NCBI GenBank assembly: GCA_037953625.1 | Contig: CM075649.1 | Span: 124,927,290-124,991,289, forward strand | DNA length: 64,000 nucleotides | Origin: Crotalaria pallida | Taxonomy: Eukaryota > Streptophyta > Magnoliopsida > Fabales > Fabaceae | Direction: 5' to 3' | Shown here: one piece after another, positions 22,867 to 34,957 of the stretch | Layout of the letters: every line of letters starts with the position of its first letter | Numbering within the stretch: the first letter of the stretch is position 1 | Made by a program: the position numbers and the translations under genes | The notes under the pieces: model-generated | The model's database searches: none | Seen by the model: the letters and a program-made list of their open reading frames with translations, nothing else | Told to the model about the DNA's origin: nothing

Positions 22867-22895
22867 ATCCAAAGGACAAGCAATAGTGCCACTGG

Positions 22896-24820
22896 ATGGA
22901 TATTATTGATGAGGTCTTTCTTTCAACAAGGAAGCAACTATTCAAGGCAAGCCTATTAGAAAAGGCCTTGATTGATGCATGTGATGATATGAATGAAGAA
23001 GAGGAGAAAGAAATTGATGAATGCCTCAAGGAATTAGATGTTGCAAAAGAGCTTCCATCACAAGAGGCTCGGATTGAAAAGTTGCCACAAGATCTCAAGG
23101 CCGAAGACCAAAAAATGGAATTGAAGATTCTACCTTCGCACTTGAAGTATGTATTTCTTTCCGGTGAAGGTAACAAACCTGTGGTCATCAGTAACACCTT
23201 GTCCACTCTGGAAGAAGAGAAGCTTATTTCAGTCCTAAAAGCAAATGAAGGAGCTATTGGCTGGACTTTATCCGACCTCAAGGGTATTAGTCCATCCTAT
23301 TGCATGCACAAGATTCATATGGAACAAGATTTCAAGCCTATATCCCAACCTCAGCGGAGACTGAATCCTACTATGAAAGAAGTGGTGAAGAAAGAAGTCA
23401 TGAAGCTCTTGGAAGTCGGGATGATTTATCCGATATCTGACAGTACTTGGGTGAGTCAAGTCCAGGTAGTCCCTAAGAAAGGTGGGATGACAGTCATCAA
23501 GAATGAGAAGAATGAATTGATTCCAACTAGAACAGTCATAGGTTGGCAGATGTGTATTGATTACAGGAAGCTCAACCAGGCCACTAGGAAGGATCATTTT
23601 CCATTGTCTTTCATGGATCAGATGTTGGAGAGATTAGCTGGACAAGCCTTTTATTGCTTTCTGGATGGGTATTCAGGTTATAATCAGATAGCTGTTGATC
23701 CAGAAGATCAAGGGAAGACTGCCTTCACATGCCCTTTTGGTGTTTTCGCTTACAAGAAGATGGCATTTGGGCTATGTAATGCACATGCTACTTTCCAGAG
23801 GTGTATGCTTGCCATTTTTCAGACTTGGTAGAACAATGTATAGAGGTGTTCATGGATGACTTCTCAATTGTTGGGAAGTCATTTGATCATTGCTTGGAGA
23901 ATCGGAACACTGTACTGAAGCGGTGTGTGGAGACTAATTTGGTCCTGAATTGGGAGAAATGTCACTTTATGGTCACAGAGGGGATTGTGCTTGGACACAA
24001 GATTTCAGCTAGGGGTATTGAGGTTGACAGAGCAAAGATAGAAGTGATTGAGAAGTTACCCCCACCAACCAGTGTGAAGGGAATCAGAAGTTTCCTTGGA
24101 CATGCTGGCTTCTATCGGCGGTTCATCAAAGACTTTTCACAGATTGCCAAGCCTCTTAGCAACTTTCTAGTAAAAGATGCGGTATTTGATTTTAATTCTG
24201 AATTTTTACATGCCTTTAATCTTTTAAAGCAAAAATTAATTTCAGCACCTGTTATAGTTGCCCCTAACTGGCATCTTGTTTCTGAACTTATGTGTGATGC
24301 CAGTGATTATGCAAGAGGGGCTGTGCTAGGACAGCGTAGATCTAAAGTTTTCCATGCTATACATTATGCTAGCAAAGTTTTAAATGAAGCACAAATTAAT
24401 TATGCAACAACTGAGAAAGAATTGCTAGCCATTGTGTATGCTTTGGAAAAATTTAGATCTTACTTGATAGGATCTAAGGTTATTATTTATACTGATCATG
24501 CTGTCATCAAGTATTTGTTGGCTAAATCGGATTCTAAGCCAAGACTCATTTGTTGGGTCTTGTTATTGCAAGAATTTGATTTAATCATCAAAGACAAGAA
24601 AGGCAGCGAGAATTTTGTTGCTGACCATCTATCAAGGTTGATTAACAGGGAAGTTACAGGAAAAGAAACGGAGATTCAAGAGCAGTTCCCTGATGAAAAA
24701 CTACTTCTAGTGCAAGAGAGACCATGGTTTGCTGACATGGCTAACTTCAAAGCTGCAGGTGTCATCCCAGAGGATTTAAATTGGCATCAAAAGAAGAAAT
24801 TCCTAAGAGATACAACTTAA
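22896..24820 (+). pseudogene. pol: Athila-like reverse transcriptase-RNase H (one frameshift)
   Basis: The first frame (22896-23831) carries RT motifs CIDYRKLNQATRKDHFPL, FLDGYSGYNQIAV and KTAFTCPFGVFAYKKMAFGL. A frameshift at about 23800-23830 moves to the frame ending at 24820. That frame has the catalytic FMDD (23849-23860), the thumb region (GIRSFLGHAGFYRRFIKDFS) and RNase H (DASDYARGAVLG, YATTEKELLAIVYALEKFRSYL, YTDHAVIKYLL). RT copies element RNA to DNA and RNase H removes the template. Domain order and FMDD agree with Ty3/gypsy Athila. The frame ends with a stop before the integrase. Apart from the frameshift the domain is well preserved. Confidence 0.9.
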
Positions 24821-26001
24821 TACATATGGGATGATCCTTATCTCTTCAAGATAGGAGCTGATGGTTTATTAAGAAGGTGTGTAGCATCAAAGGAGTCCAA
24901 AAGCATCTTGTGGCATTGTCACAACTCTCCTTATGGTGGGCATTTTAATGGAGAAAGGACCGCTGCCAAAGTCCTTCAGTGTGGGTTTTGTTGGCCTTCA
25001 CTATTCAAAGATGCCCACTTACATGCCCAACAGTGCAACAATTGTCAAAGGACTAGAGGAATATCGAAGAAGAATGAAATGCCCCTGAATAACATATTGG
25101 AGATAGAAGTCTTCGATTGTTGGGGAATTGACTTTATGGGTCCATTGCCAAGCTCATATTCAAAGGAGTATATCTTTTAGCAGTGGATTATGTGTCAAAG
25201 TGGGTAGAAGCTATGGCTACAAAGAAGGCTGATGCCAAGACCATGATTAAATTCCTCAAGAAGCATATATTCAGTCGGTTTGGCACTCCCCGAGTCCTTA
25301 TCAGTGATGGAGGATCACACTTCCGAAATTGCTAGCTTGAGAAAGTCCTACAGCACTATGGTGTAAGACACAAAGTTCCGTCACCCTATCATCCGCAAAC
25401 CAATGGTCAAGCGGAGGTCTCAAATAGGGAAATCAAGAGAATCCTGGAGAAGACTGTCTCATCAACCAGGAAGGATTGGTCCATGAAGTTGGATGACGCG
25501 CTTTGGGCTTAGAGATCTGCTTATAAGTCTCCCACTGGTCTATCTCCTTATCAGCTTGTATATGGCAAGGCATGTCACTTACCTGTGGAGTTGGAGCATA
25601 AAGTATTTTGGGCATTGAAATTCTTCAACATGGATCCTAGTGCAACAGGTGAGAACAGAAAAGTGCAGCTGCATGAATTGGAAGAAATGCGCAATAATGC
25701 GTATGAGTCCTCGAAGCTGTACAAAGCAAAGGCCAAAGCATATCATGACAAAAAGAAAATCAAAAGACAATTTCAACCAGGAAAATCAGTTCTATTATTC
25801 AATTCCAGATTGCGATTGTTCCCTGGGAAGTTGAAGTCAAAGTGGTCTGGACCGTTTGTTGTGAAAGAAGTGAAGGCTTATGGAGCAATAGAGATTGCAG
25901 AAGCTGGCATAGGAAGACAATTCACTGTCAATGGGCAGAGGCTGAAACCTTACTTGGGTGGAGACATTGACAAAGTTACCACCGCTGTTCTCTTGGAATA
26001 A
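24821..26001 (+). pseudogene. pol: Athila-like integrase (stops and frameshift)
   Basis: The HHCC zinc domain (HCHNSPYGGHF, then CNNCQ) starts near 24908. The catalytic core follows, with WGIDFMGPLP, a frameshift near 25170, then VDYVSKWVEAM, LISDGGSHF and NGQAEVSNREIKR, giving the D, D and E positions. TAG codons lie at 25333-25335 and 25510-25512. The C-terminal part is the open frame 25585-26001 and ends with a typical polypeptide-binding region (SKWSGPFVVKEV). No chromodomain is seen, as expected for Athila. Integrase would insert the DNA copy in the nucleus; this one is dead. Confidence 0.88.
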
Positions 26002-27164
26002 CCCTTAAGGGGATCAGGCGTCAAGCTAATGACATTAAACAAGTGCTTCTGGAAGGCAACCCAGTGGTAATCTTTCCCTTTAGTTTTTTTTTTAATTTTA
26101 TTGCATGACTGTGTGCTGGACTATTCCCTACTTTTGAGACCTTGACAGGATTTAAGTTTGGGGGTGTTCCATTAATTTATTGCTACGCATTAACAGGGAA
26201 GTTCATATTCGTTATTCGTTATTCGTTGTTGTTTTTTGTTTTTTTAGTTACTATTTGCTTGGGGACAAACAAAACTCTAGGTTGGGGGATAACAAATTGA
26301 TTGAAAATTTTTGGAAAATTTGAAAAATATTTTTTTTTGTGACTATGCTTATTCCCCTTACTTGTATTGAGTTTGTCCTGGCAATGGTACGCAACTGAAT
26401 TTAGGTTAGGACTTATCTTTTTGTTGATAATGTAGTTACGTAATTAGGAAATTAATTGATTTTTGTGTTATAGCTGAATTTTAATGAGTAGAATACTTTA
26501 TAGAAGTTAACTAGTTTTGCAAATTTTTGTTGGAATAATTGATTAGTGGATTGTCCTTACCTAGTGAGATTTGAGCCTTTGAAGGGGTATACACATTCAA
26601 TATTTTTAAACCCCTATTTCTTTCATGAGTGATGTTCACTTTGATTTTGTATTCTAGAACTTGACCTGTGACCATTTTTAGATTGATAATTGTTTGCATG
26701 CATTAATATGATAAAGGCATTTAGGATTATTTTTTTTTGGCCTTCGACAATTTTGATAAACATTTTTCCCTTAGTTGCCCACTTTGAGCCTAATGAATAT
26801 TATGATTTCTTTGGTACCATTTTCATAATGATATATATATTATTTTTGGTATCCTTTGAAATGTGAATGGTGCAATTGGAAAGTTGTTGATTCAAAATAA
26901 AGAAAAGATGTGAAAGTGTTGTTATTGAGCTTCAAAAGTGTTGTCTCTATTTCTCTTCCAAAAGAAAAAAACTCGAAATAATTAATGAAAAAGAGAAGAA
27001 AATAGAGAGAATAAAAAAAGAAAGAAAGAAGGATAATTGAATTTTGGAGTTGATATTTGTTACAAAGAACTAATGCTCCATTCATATGTTAAAGGGATGT
27101 TGATTGATTACATATTATTTAAGCCCTTTGTTCAGAATCCTATTTCTCATACCCCACCAAACAT
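26002..27164 (+). other. Athila-like 3' noncoding region
   Basis: Between integrase and the SIRE-type insertion there is AT-rich sequence without an env-like frame. A polypurine-like stretch (TTTAAGTTTGGGGGTG, 26152-26167) resembles the terminal polypurine tract at 40782-40796, and AGGTTGGGGG follows at 26279-26288. The region continues at 40422-40781 after the insertion. Confidence 0.7.
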
Positions 27165-27169
27165 CTGTA

Positions 27170-28734
27170 TGTTGGAAAACTATACTCGGTAGGTGAAATA
27201 ACTAGGAACACTAGGAGAACACCTAGAAGGGGGGTTGAATATGTGTTATAGAAACTTTGAAAGATTTTCGCAAGAAACAAATCTAAACGATTAAAACCAA
27301 TGAAAATCAATCAATTAACAAATATTATATAAGAGATTAAGCGGAAACAATCAACACCAATATTCTTATTGATTCACCTAGGTTATGAAAATGATTTTCC
27401 CCAAATTATTGAACAATAAAGATTCAATTCAATCAAATATAGAAAAATCACTTTTTATAGGTTTTCAATCAAGAACACAATTAATAACAAGAATTGTAAA
27501 GAGTAGAGAGTTTAGAGATACGACACAGTGATTTATCCTGGTTCACTTTCATCCACTTGAAAGCTACTCCAGTCCCCTCTTCAACCAAGAGAGATTCTTC
27601 ACTATGAGGAATTAGAGTTTCTCAAATTACAAGTAAATGCCTCACAAGACTTCCTTCTTGCTAGCCTACAAAGGATACCACACCCTTGCCTTGTAACCCT
27701 ATTGATATCTAATCTAACCTCTACTTGCTTGTTGATAACCCCACAACAAGTCTTCTTTGCTTGCTTCACTCACAAGACTTCCAAGTACTTTGAGATTCTT
27801 CAAAGTGCCTTCCAAATGCTTGATGAAATGCTTCTTCAAGACTTTCAACTAAACTTGCTTGATTCACAAAATCAAGGCTTCCTTTGTTGTAGAATGTTTG
27901 CCTCTTGCAATGATTACAACTCAATAGAAAACAAAAACAATCCTATGAATCTCTTTCAAAAGCTATGAAATATCAACATGAGAGATTCAAGGTTCTTGAT
28001 CAAAGAATATGAAAATGAGAGCTTTGATCTTGAGAGAGTGAGAGAGAATAGTGTGGATTTGATTCTTTGTAAAATTGTGTATCAAAATGATTCTAGTTGA
28101 TAGAAATGATTAGGAAAAGGTTTATATAGAATACCCAAAAGTTGGAGCACTTAGAATGGCTTTTGAGAAGTGAAAAACGTATTTAAAAAACCATATCTGA
28201 TCAAGTTACTCGAGTGAAATGAGTGTTACTCGAGTAATACGAAAGCTGCATAAATTTCACTCGAGTGAAAAAGGTTTTACTCGAGTAAAAGTTCAGATAA
28301 TCGATTATCAAAAGTTTGTTAATCGATTATCAGTTCAAAATACACTGTTAATCAATTATCAAAATCTGTTAATCGATTATTAACATTAAAAATCACTTAA
28401 AACTTGTTTTCTCAAAAACTAAACCTTTTCTTTCAAACCTTTAAGCCACCTATTGATTTTAGGCAAAGTGAATACTCAAAATATGATATAATCATGCAAT
28501 CAAAAGAGATTCACTACCCTCTAATAAATTCTACCCAAACTCATAAACTAAAAGACTTGTGAGGCAAAAGATAAAACAATAAAACATAAACTACCAAACT
28601 AAGTCTTCATGAGTTGGCTCTCTCTTCATAACTTGATGTTTGTTGTTGCTTGTTGAGCTTGAACTTGATCAACACACTTGTAGCTTGTTCAAAACCTTTT
28701 GGCATTTATCAAAACATTCTTCATGGATCTTACA
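27170..28734 (-). repeat. SIRE-type LTR 1 (outer, 3' side)
   Basis: 1565 bp. The minus-strand TATA box (TCTATATAAA) is at 28121-28130, and four pairs of palindromes (28208-28378) lie 80-250 bp upstream of it. This is the most divergent of the four LTRs, with private bases at about 27183 (tatactcgg), 27240 (gaatatgtg), near 27456 (tttttatagg) and 28353 (atcaatt). The frame 27702-27968, present in every LTR copy, has no recognisable product. Confidence 0.92.
28208..28378. promoter_or_regulatory. Four pairs of palindromes upstream of the SIRE-type TATA box
   Basis: ACTCGAGT is at 28208, 28228, 28259 and 28279. AATCGATT is at 28299 and 28321, AATCAATT at 28350 (intact nowhere in this array) and AATCGATT at 28371. 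Start-to-start spacing within pairs is 20, 20, 22 and 21 bp. The palindromes extend beyond the core with compensated flanks, for example TTTCACTCGAGTGAAA against TTTTACTCGAGTAAAA. Copies lie 3894, 7788 and 11682 bp further on. Confidence 0.7.
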
Positions 28735-29194
28735 ATCTCCCCCTTTTTGAAAATGACAAACATGTTTTGAAATCGTTTGAAGTTCATTGAAGTTGTTGAT
28801 GCTTGAACCATTTGATCACTTGGTGAGACTCTTGCTCCCCCTCAATTAATGCTTTTGACATTTGAAATCCAATTGAGTAAGCTTGATTCTCCCCCTATCT
28901 TCAAAAACTTTGCTCAACCTACATAAAAACAACAAAACAACCTTTCTCCAAACATACCATTTAAAAATTTCTCCCTTTGTTTCAAAAACATCATATTTCT
29001 CCCCCTTTGGCATTATCAAAAAGAAATATATACCAATTGAAATAAGATCTAAGCCAAAATAGAAGAAATATAACCAAAGCATGAATAGAATAACACCAAT
29101 TTGTAGAATTTTCTCCTTGATACCAATTGAAGTAGCAAATGAATGAATATCACATGAAAGTCCTTTTGCTCTTCAATCATACCTACAAAAACAA
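28735..29194 (-). other. 3' interior of SIRE-type unit 1 with repeated polypurine motifs
   Basis: The minus strand carries a polypurine tract beside the LTR (28735-28751). Similar purine clusters (AGGGGGA-type) recur near 28835, 28893 and 28999. Equivalent regions are 32629-33088 and 36523-36982. A 78-aa frame (28846-29082 and copies) crosses these motifs and is not recognised as a protein family. Confidence 0.65.
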
Positions 29195-30994
29195 TCATGC
29201 TTTGCGTTTTGGTATCCAAATGGTTTTGGATCCATTTTTGTTAGTGTAGGGACTCTCACCCTTTTTCATCCAAACAAAGTATCCTTTAGGTATACCATGC
29301 ACTTTAACATAACATACATTTGAAGTATGTCCACGAGTACCACAATAGAAACATGTTGGTGCATTTGAAAAATCAACCTTTGAAAAATCAACAACATTTC
29401 TATGAGATTTACTCTTAGCATTAGTATAACCCAAACCAAACTTGTTTGAATTTTCTCTTTGAAAATTTAACAATGTGCGCAATCTAATATCACCATTTGA
29501 GAAACTTGCAAGCTTATTTTTCAAAATAGCATTTTCATCCTTAAGCAACTTGCAATTCTCACAATCAACCACAATATTCAATCTACTAGCACAATCACAA
29601 GAAGAACTAGCATATATAAGATCAAGAGTTTCATTTTCAAGATTAAGCTCATCAACTTGTTTTTGAAGTTCTAAAATCTCTTGTTGATGTTTCAAAATGA
29701 GCTTCTTCCTTTCAATGTTTTTCTTAGCTAATTTCTTGAGATGTTCATGCATTTCTTCATAAGCATTATATAACATTTCATAATTTGAAGAAATTTCGGA
29801 TTTAGTAAGACTTACATCGCTTTCGTCACTTTGCTCACTTGATTCATCATTTGAGCTTTCCTCTTCATGTACTTGAGCTATCAAGTTGAGACAAGCGGCA
29901 TGTTCATCATCCGAAGAACTACTAGTTGTGTTTTTCTTGTCTTGTTCATCATCACTATTCCAAACTATGTATGCCCTTTTGTGTTTTGCATTATTCTTCT
30001 CTTTCTCCTTCTTCTTGAGATACTTAGAGCATGAGTACTTGAGATGACCGCGCTTTCCACATTCATGGCAAACTACACCTTCTTTTGATGTCTTGGTCTT
30101 GTAGTGTGAGGAATTCTTCTCTTTACTTTTGTCCTTGTTCAACCTTCCTTTTCTCCTTAGAATTTTATTGAACTTTCTTAGTAGAAGCTTCATCTCCTCT
30201 TCATCAATATCCGAATCGGAATCTTCATTATCATCATCATCATCATCATCGGAACTCTCTTCCTTTTTATATGACCTTTGAGCTTTAAGAGCAATTCCTT
30301 TTCTCTCTTTGTACTTATCCGACTCTTCATGCATTTGCAAACGTTCAAGCTCCATTTCATGTTCTTGTAGCTTTCCGAAAAGTGTTGCTAAGTCCATTGT
30401 ATCCAAGTCCTTTGATTCAACAATTGCGGTAACCTTGGGTTGCCATTCCCTACTTAGACATCTTAAAACTTTGTTAACAAGTTCACAATTCACGAAAGTT
30501 TTACCAAGAGCAATGAGATGATTAACAATATGAGTAAAACGTTTTTGCATAAAACATATAGATTCGTTAGGCAACATATGAAACAATTCATATTCATGCA
30601 TCAAAGAATTCAATCTAGCACGCCTAACTTCACTAGTGCCTTCATGTGTGACTTGCAAGGTGTCCCACATATCTTTGGCATCTTTACATTGGGAGACTCT
30701 AAAGAACTCATCATAAGATAGAGCGGAGGTGATGATATTTTTTGCTTTTAAATCATATTGAATTTTCCTTTTATCATCATCGGTCCACTTATCTTTGGGA
30801 GTAAGTGTAAGCACACCTTCTACATCTTTTGAGGGAATATAAGGACCAATTTCAATGGCTTCCCAAATGTTCATATCTATGGCTTCTATAAAGATTCTCA
30901 TCCTAATTTTCCAATAAGCATAACCCTCTCCACCAAACATAGGAGGGCGATTTATTGAAGCACCTTCACCACCAAAAGGATTCGTAGAACCCAT
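29195..30994 (-). CDS. gag: SIRE-type copia Gag, copy 1 (599 aa)
   Basis: Gag would assemble the cytoplasmic particle and package element RNA. The frame starts 69 bp inside the LTR with MGSTNPFGGEGASINRPPMF and has the copia Gag (UBN2-like) domain to about residue 235. An Asp/Glu tract lies at about 246-265, zinc knuckle one (CHECGKRGHLKYSC) at about 307-320, a predicted coiled coil at about 405-458, and zinc knuckle two (CFYCGTRGHTSNVC) at about 547-560. Both knuckles are C-x2-C-x4-H-x4-C. The frame ends in a basic tail and stop; no protease follows. The undamaged 599-residue frame in all three units is notable in an element with no enzymes. Against copy 2 it differs at few positions, for example EYELFHM and HLIALG here. 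Confidence 0.92.
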   Translation of the reverse strand: MGSTNPFGGEGASINRPPMFGGEGYAYWKIRMRIFIEAIDMNIWEAIEIGPYIPSKDVEGVLTLTPKDKWTDDDKRKIQYDLKAKNIITSALSYDEFFRVSQCKDAKDMWDTLQVTHEGTSEVRRARLNSLMHEYELFHMLPNESICFMQKRFTHIVNHLIALGKTFVNCELVNKVLRCLSREWQPKVTAIVESKDLDTMDLATLFGKLQEHEMELERLQMHEESDKYKERKGIALKAQRSYKKEESSDDDDDDDNEDSDSDIDEEEMKLLLRKFNKILRRKGRLNKDKSKEKNSSHYKTKTSKEGVVCHECGKRGHLKYSCSKYLKKKEKEKNNAKHKRAYIVWNSDDEQDKKNTTSSSSDDEHAACLNLIAQVHEEESSNDESSEQSDESDVSLTKSEISSNYEMLYNAYEEMHEHLKKLAKKNIERKKLILKHQQEILELQKQVDELNLENETLDLIYASSSCDCASRLNIVVDCENCKLLKDENAILKNKLASFSNGDIRLRTLLNFQRENSNKFGLGYTNAKSKSHRNVVDFSKVDFSNAPTCFYCGTRGHTSNVCYVKVHGIPKGYFVWMKKGESPYTNKNGSKTIWIPKRKA

Positions 30995-31049
30995 TGTAGT
31001 TTCTCAAGGATCTTAACGAAAAAGCTCTATGCTCGTGTCTTTCGACCGA

Positions 31050-31061
31050 GCTCTGATACCA
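31050..31061 (-). other. Initiator tRNA-Met primer site, SIRE-type unit
   Basis: The minus strand reads TGGTATCAGAGC two bases from the LTR end. Identical sites lie at 34944-34955 and 38838-38849. Confidence 0.9.
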
Positions 31062-31063
31062 AT

Positions 31064-32628
31064 TGTTGGAAAACTACACTCGGTAGGTGAAATAACTAGG
31101 AACACTAGGAGAACACCTAGAAGGGGGGTTGAATAGGTGTTATAGAAACTTTGAAAGATTTTCGCAAGAAACAAATCTAAACGATTAAAACCAATGAAAA
31201 TCAATCAATTAACAAATATTATATCAGAGATTAAGCGGAAACAATCAACACCAATATTCTTATTGATTCACCTAGGTTATGAAAATGATTTTCCCCAAAT
31301 TATTGAACAATAAAGATTCAATTCAATCAAATATAGAAAAATCACTTTTTCTAGGTTTTCAATCAAGAACACAATTAATAACAAGAATTGTAAAGAGTAG
31401 AGAGTTTAGAGACACGACACAGTGATTTATCCTGGTTCACTTTCATCCACTTGAAAGCTACTCCAGTCCCCTCTTCAACCAAGAGAGATTCTTCACTATG
31501 AGGAATTAGAGTTTCTCAAATTACAAGTAAATGCCTCACAAGACTTCCTTCTTGCTAGCCTACAAAGGATACCACACCCTTGCCTTGTAACCCTATTGAT
31601 ATCTAATCTAACCTCTACTTGCTTGTTGATAACCCCACAACAAGTCTTCTTTGCTTGCTTCACTCACAAGACTTCCAAGTACTTTGAGATTCTTCAAAGT
31701 GCCTTCCAAATGCTTGATGAAATGCTTCTTCAAGACTTTCAACTAAACTTGCTTGATTCACAAAATCAAGGCTTCCTTTGTTGTAGAATGTTTGCCTCTT
31801 GCAATGATTACAACTCAATAGAAAACAAAAACAATCCTATGAATCTCTTTCAAAAGCTATGAAATATCAACATGAGAGATTCAAGGTTCTTGATCAAAGA
31901 ATATGAAAATGAGAGCTTTGATCTTGAGAGAGTGAGAGAGAATAGTGTGGCTTTGATTCTTTGTAAAATTGTGTATCAAAATGATTCTAGTTGATAGAAA
32001 TGATTAGGAAAAGGTTTATATAGAATACCCAAAAGTTGGAGCACTTAGAATGGCTTTTGAGAAGTGAAAAACGTATTTAAAAAACCATATCTGATCAAGT
32101 TACTCGAGTGAAATGAGTGTTACTCGAGTAATACGAAAGCTGCATAAATTTCACTCGAGTGAAAAAGGTTTTACTCGAGTAAAAGTTCAGATAATCGATT
32201 ATCAAAAGTTTGTTAATCGATTATCAGTTCAAAATACACTGTTAATAAATTATCAAAATCTGTTAATCGATTATTAACATTAAAAATCACTTAAAACTTG
32301 TTTTCTCAAAAACTAAACCTTTTCTTTCAAACCTTTAAGCCACCTATTGATTTTAGGCAAAGTGAATACTCAAAATATGATATAATCATGCAATCAAAAG
32401 AGATTCACTACCCTCTAATAAATTCTACCCAAACTCATAAACTAAAAGACTTGTGAGGCAAAAGATAAAACAATAAAACATAAACTACCAAACTAAGTCT
32501 TCATGAGTTGGCTCTCTCTTCATAACTTGATGTTTGTTGTTGCTTGTTGAGCTTGAACTTGATCAACACACTTGTAGCTTGTTCAAAACCTTTTGGCATT
32601 TATCAAAACATTCTTCATGGATCTTACA
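31064..32628 (-). repeat. SIRE-type LTR 2 (internal)
   Basis: 1565 bp, shared as the LTR between unit 1 and unit 2. It has C at 31951, like LTR 4, where LTRs 1 and 3 have A, and a private base in gacacgacac near 31412. The palindrome pairs start at 32102. Confidence 0.92.
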
Positions 32629-33088
32629 ATCTCCTCCTTTTTGAAAATGACAAACATGTTTTGAAATCGTTTGAAGTTCATTGAAGTTGTTGATGCTTGA
32701 ACCATTTGATCACTTGGTGAGACTCTTGCTCCCCCTCAATTAATGCTTTTGAAATTTGAAATCCAATTGAGTAAGCTTGATTCTCCCCCTATCTTCAAAA
32801 ACTTTGCTCAACCTACATAAAAACAACAAAACAACCTTTCTCCAAACATACCATTTAAAAATTTCTCCCTTTGTTTCAAAAACATCATATTTCTCCCCCT
32901 TTGGCATTATCAAAAAGAAATATATACCAATTGAAATAAGATCTAAGCCAAAATAGAAGAAATATAACCAAAGCATGAATAGAATAACACCAATTTGTAG
33001 AATTTTCTCCTTGATACCAATTGAAGTAGCAAATGAATGAATATCACATGAAAGTCCTTTTGCTCTTCAATCATACCTACAAAAACAA

Positions 33089-34888
33089 TCATGCTTTGCG
33101 TTTTGGTATCCAAATGGTTTTGGATCCATTTTTGTTAGTGTAGGGACTCTCACCCTTTTTCATCCAAACAAAGTATCCTTTAGGTATACCATGCACTTTA
33201 ACATAACATACATTTGAAGTATGTCCACGAGTACCACAATAGAAACATGTTGGTGCATTTGAAAAATCAACCTTTGAAAAATCAACAACATTTCTATGAG
33301 ATTTACTCTTAGCATTAGTATAACCCAAACCAAACTTGTTTGAATTTTCTCTTTGAAAATTTAACAATGTGCGCAATCTAATATCACCATTTGAGAAACT
33401 TGCAAGCTTATTTTTCAAAATAGCATTTTCATCCTTAAGCAACTTGCAATTCTCACAATCAACCACAATATTCAATCTACTAGCACAATCACAAGAAGAA
33501 CTAGCATATATAAGATCAAGAGTTTCATTTTCAAGATTAAGCTCATCAACTTGTTTTTGAAGTTCTAAAATCTCTTGTTGATGTTTCAAAATGAGCTTCT
33601 TCCTTTCAATGTTTTTCTTAGCTAATTTCTTGAGATGTTCATGCATTTCTTCATAAGCATTATATAACATTTCATAATTTGAAGAAATTTCGGATTTAGT
33701 AAGACTTACATCGCTTTCGTCACTTTGCTCACTTGATTCATCATTTGAGCTTTCCTCTTCATGTACTTGAGCTATCAAGTTGAGACAAGCGGCATGTTCA
33801 TCATCCGAAGAACTACTAGTTGTGTTTTTCTTGTCTTGTTCATCATCACTATTCCAAACTATGTATGCCCTTTTGTGTTTTGCATTATTCTTCTCTTTCT
33901 CCTTCTTCTTGAGATACTTAGAGCATGAGTACTTGAGATGACCGCGCTTTCCACATTCATGGCAAACTACACCTTCTTTTGATGTCTTGGTCTTGTAGTG
34001 TGAGGAATTCTTCTCTTTACTTTTGTCCTTGTTCAACCTTCCTTTTCTCCTTAGAATTTTATTGAACTTTCTTAGTAGAAGCTTCATCTCCTCTTCATCA
34101 ATATCCGAATCGGAATCTTCATTATCATCATCATCATCATCATCGGAACTCTCTTCCTTTTTATATGACCTTTGAGCTTTAAGAGCAATTCCTTTTCTCT
34201 CTTTGTACTTATCCGACTCTTCATGCATTTGCAAACGTTCAAGCTCCATTTCATGTTCTTGTAGCTTTCCGAAAAGTGTTGCTAAGTCCATTGTGTCCAA
34301 GTCCTTTGATTCAACAATTGCGGTAACCTTGGGTTGCCATTCCCTACTTAGACATCTTAAAACTTTGTTAACAAGTTCACAATTCACGAAAGTTTTACCA
34401 AGAGCAATGAAATGATTAACAATATGAGTAAAACGTTTTTGCATAAAACATATAGATTCATTAGGCAACATATGAAAAAATTCATATTCATGCATCAAAG
34501 AATTCAATCTAGCACGCCTAACTTCACTAGTGCCTTCATGTGTGACTTGCAAGGTGTCCCACATATCTTTGGCATCTTTACATTGGGAGACTCTAAAGAA
34601 CTCATCATAAGATAGAGCGGAGGTGATGATATTTTTTGCTTTTAAATCATATTGAATTTTCCTTTTATCATCATCGGTCCACTTATCTTTGGGAGTAAGT
34701 GTAAGCACACCTTCTACATCTTTTGAGGGAATATAAGGACCAATTTCAATGGCTTCCCAAATGTTCATATCTATGGCTTCTATAAAGATTCTCATCCTAA
34801 TTTTCCAATAAGCATAACCCTCTCCACCAAACATAGGAGGGCGATTTATTGAAGCACCTTCACCACCAAAAGGATTCGTAGAACCCAT
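33089..34888 (-). CDS. gag: SIRE-type copia Gag, copy 2 (599 aa)
   Basis: Same length and domain order as the copy at 29195-30994. Changes include EYEFFHM for EYELFHM and HFIALG for HLIALG, all conservative and outside the zinc knuckles. The reading frame is complete. Its polypurine tract has one changed base (ctcctccttt near 32635), which may lower priming. It is the middle unit of the array. Confidence 0.92.
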   Translation of the reverse strand: MGSTNPFGGEGASINRPPMFGGEGYAYWKIRMRIFIEAIDMNIWEAIEIGPYIPSKDVEGVLTLTPKDKWTDDDKRKIQYDLKAKNIITSALSYDEFFRVSQCKDAKDMWDTLQVTHEGTSEVRRARLNSLMHEYEFFHMLPNESICFMQKRFTHIVNHFIALGKTFVNCELVNKVLRCLSREWQPKVTAIVESKDLDTMDLATLFGKLQEHEMELERLQMHEESDKYKERKGIALKAQRSYKKEESSDDDDDDDNEDSDSDIDEEEMKLLLRKFNKILRRKGRLNKDKSKEKNSSHYKTKTSKEGVVCHECGKRGHLKYSCSKYLKKKEKEKNNAKHKRAYIVWNSDDEQDKKNTTSSSSDDEHAACLNLIAQVHEEESSNDESSEQSDESDVSLTKSEISSNYEMLYNAYEEMHEHLKKLAKKNIERKKLILKHQQEILELQKQVDELNLENETLDLIYASSSCDCASRLNIVVDCENCKLLKDENAILKNKLASFSNGDIRLRTLLNFQRENSNKFGLGYTNAKSKSHRNVVDFSKVDFSNAPTCFYCGTRGHTSNVCYVKVHGIPKGYFVWMKKGESPYTNKNGSKTIWIPKRKA

Positions 34889-34957
34889 TGTAGTTTCTCA
34901 AGGATCTTAACGAAAAAGCTCTATGCTCGTGTCTTTCGACCGAGCTCTGATACCAAT

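Noticed and set aside
26002..27164. Search for an env-like gene downstream of the Athila-like integrase
   Set aside because: No long frame, signal peptide or transmembrane pattern was seen here or at 40422-40781.
27702..27968. 88-aa frame repeated four times (27702, 31596, 35490, 39384)
   Set aside because: It lies in the SIRE-type LTR, runs antisense to the element, and is identical only because the LTRs are recent copies. No domain is recognised.
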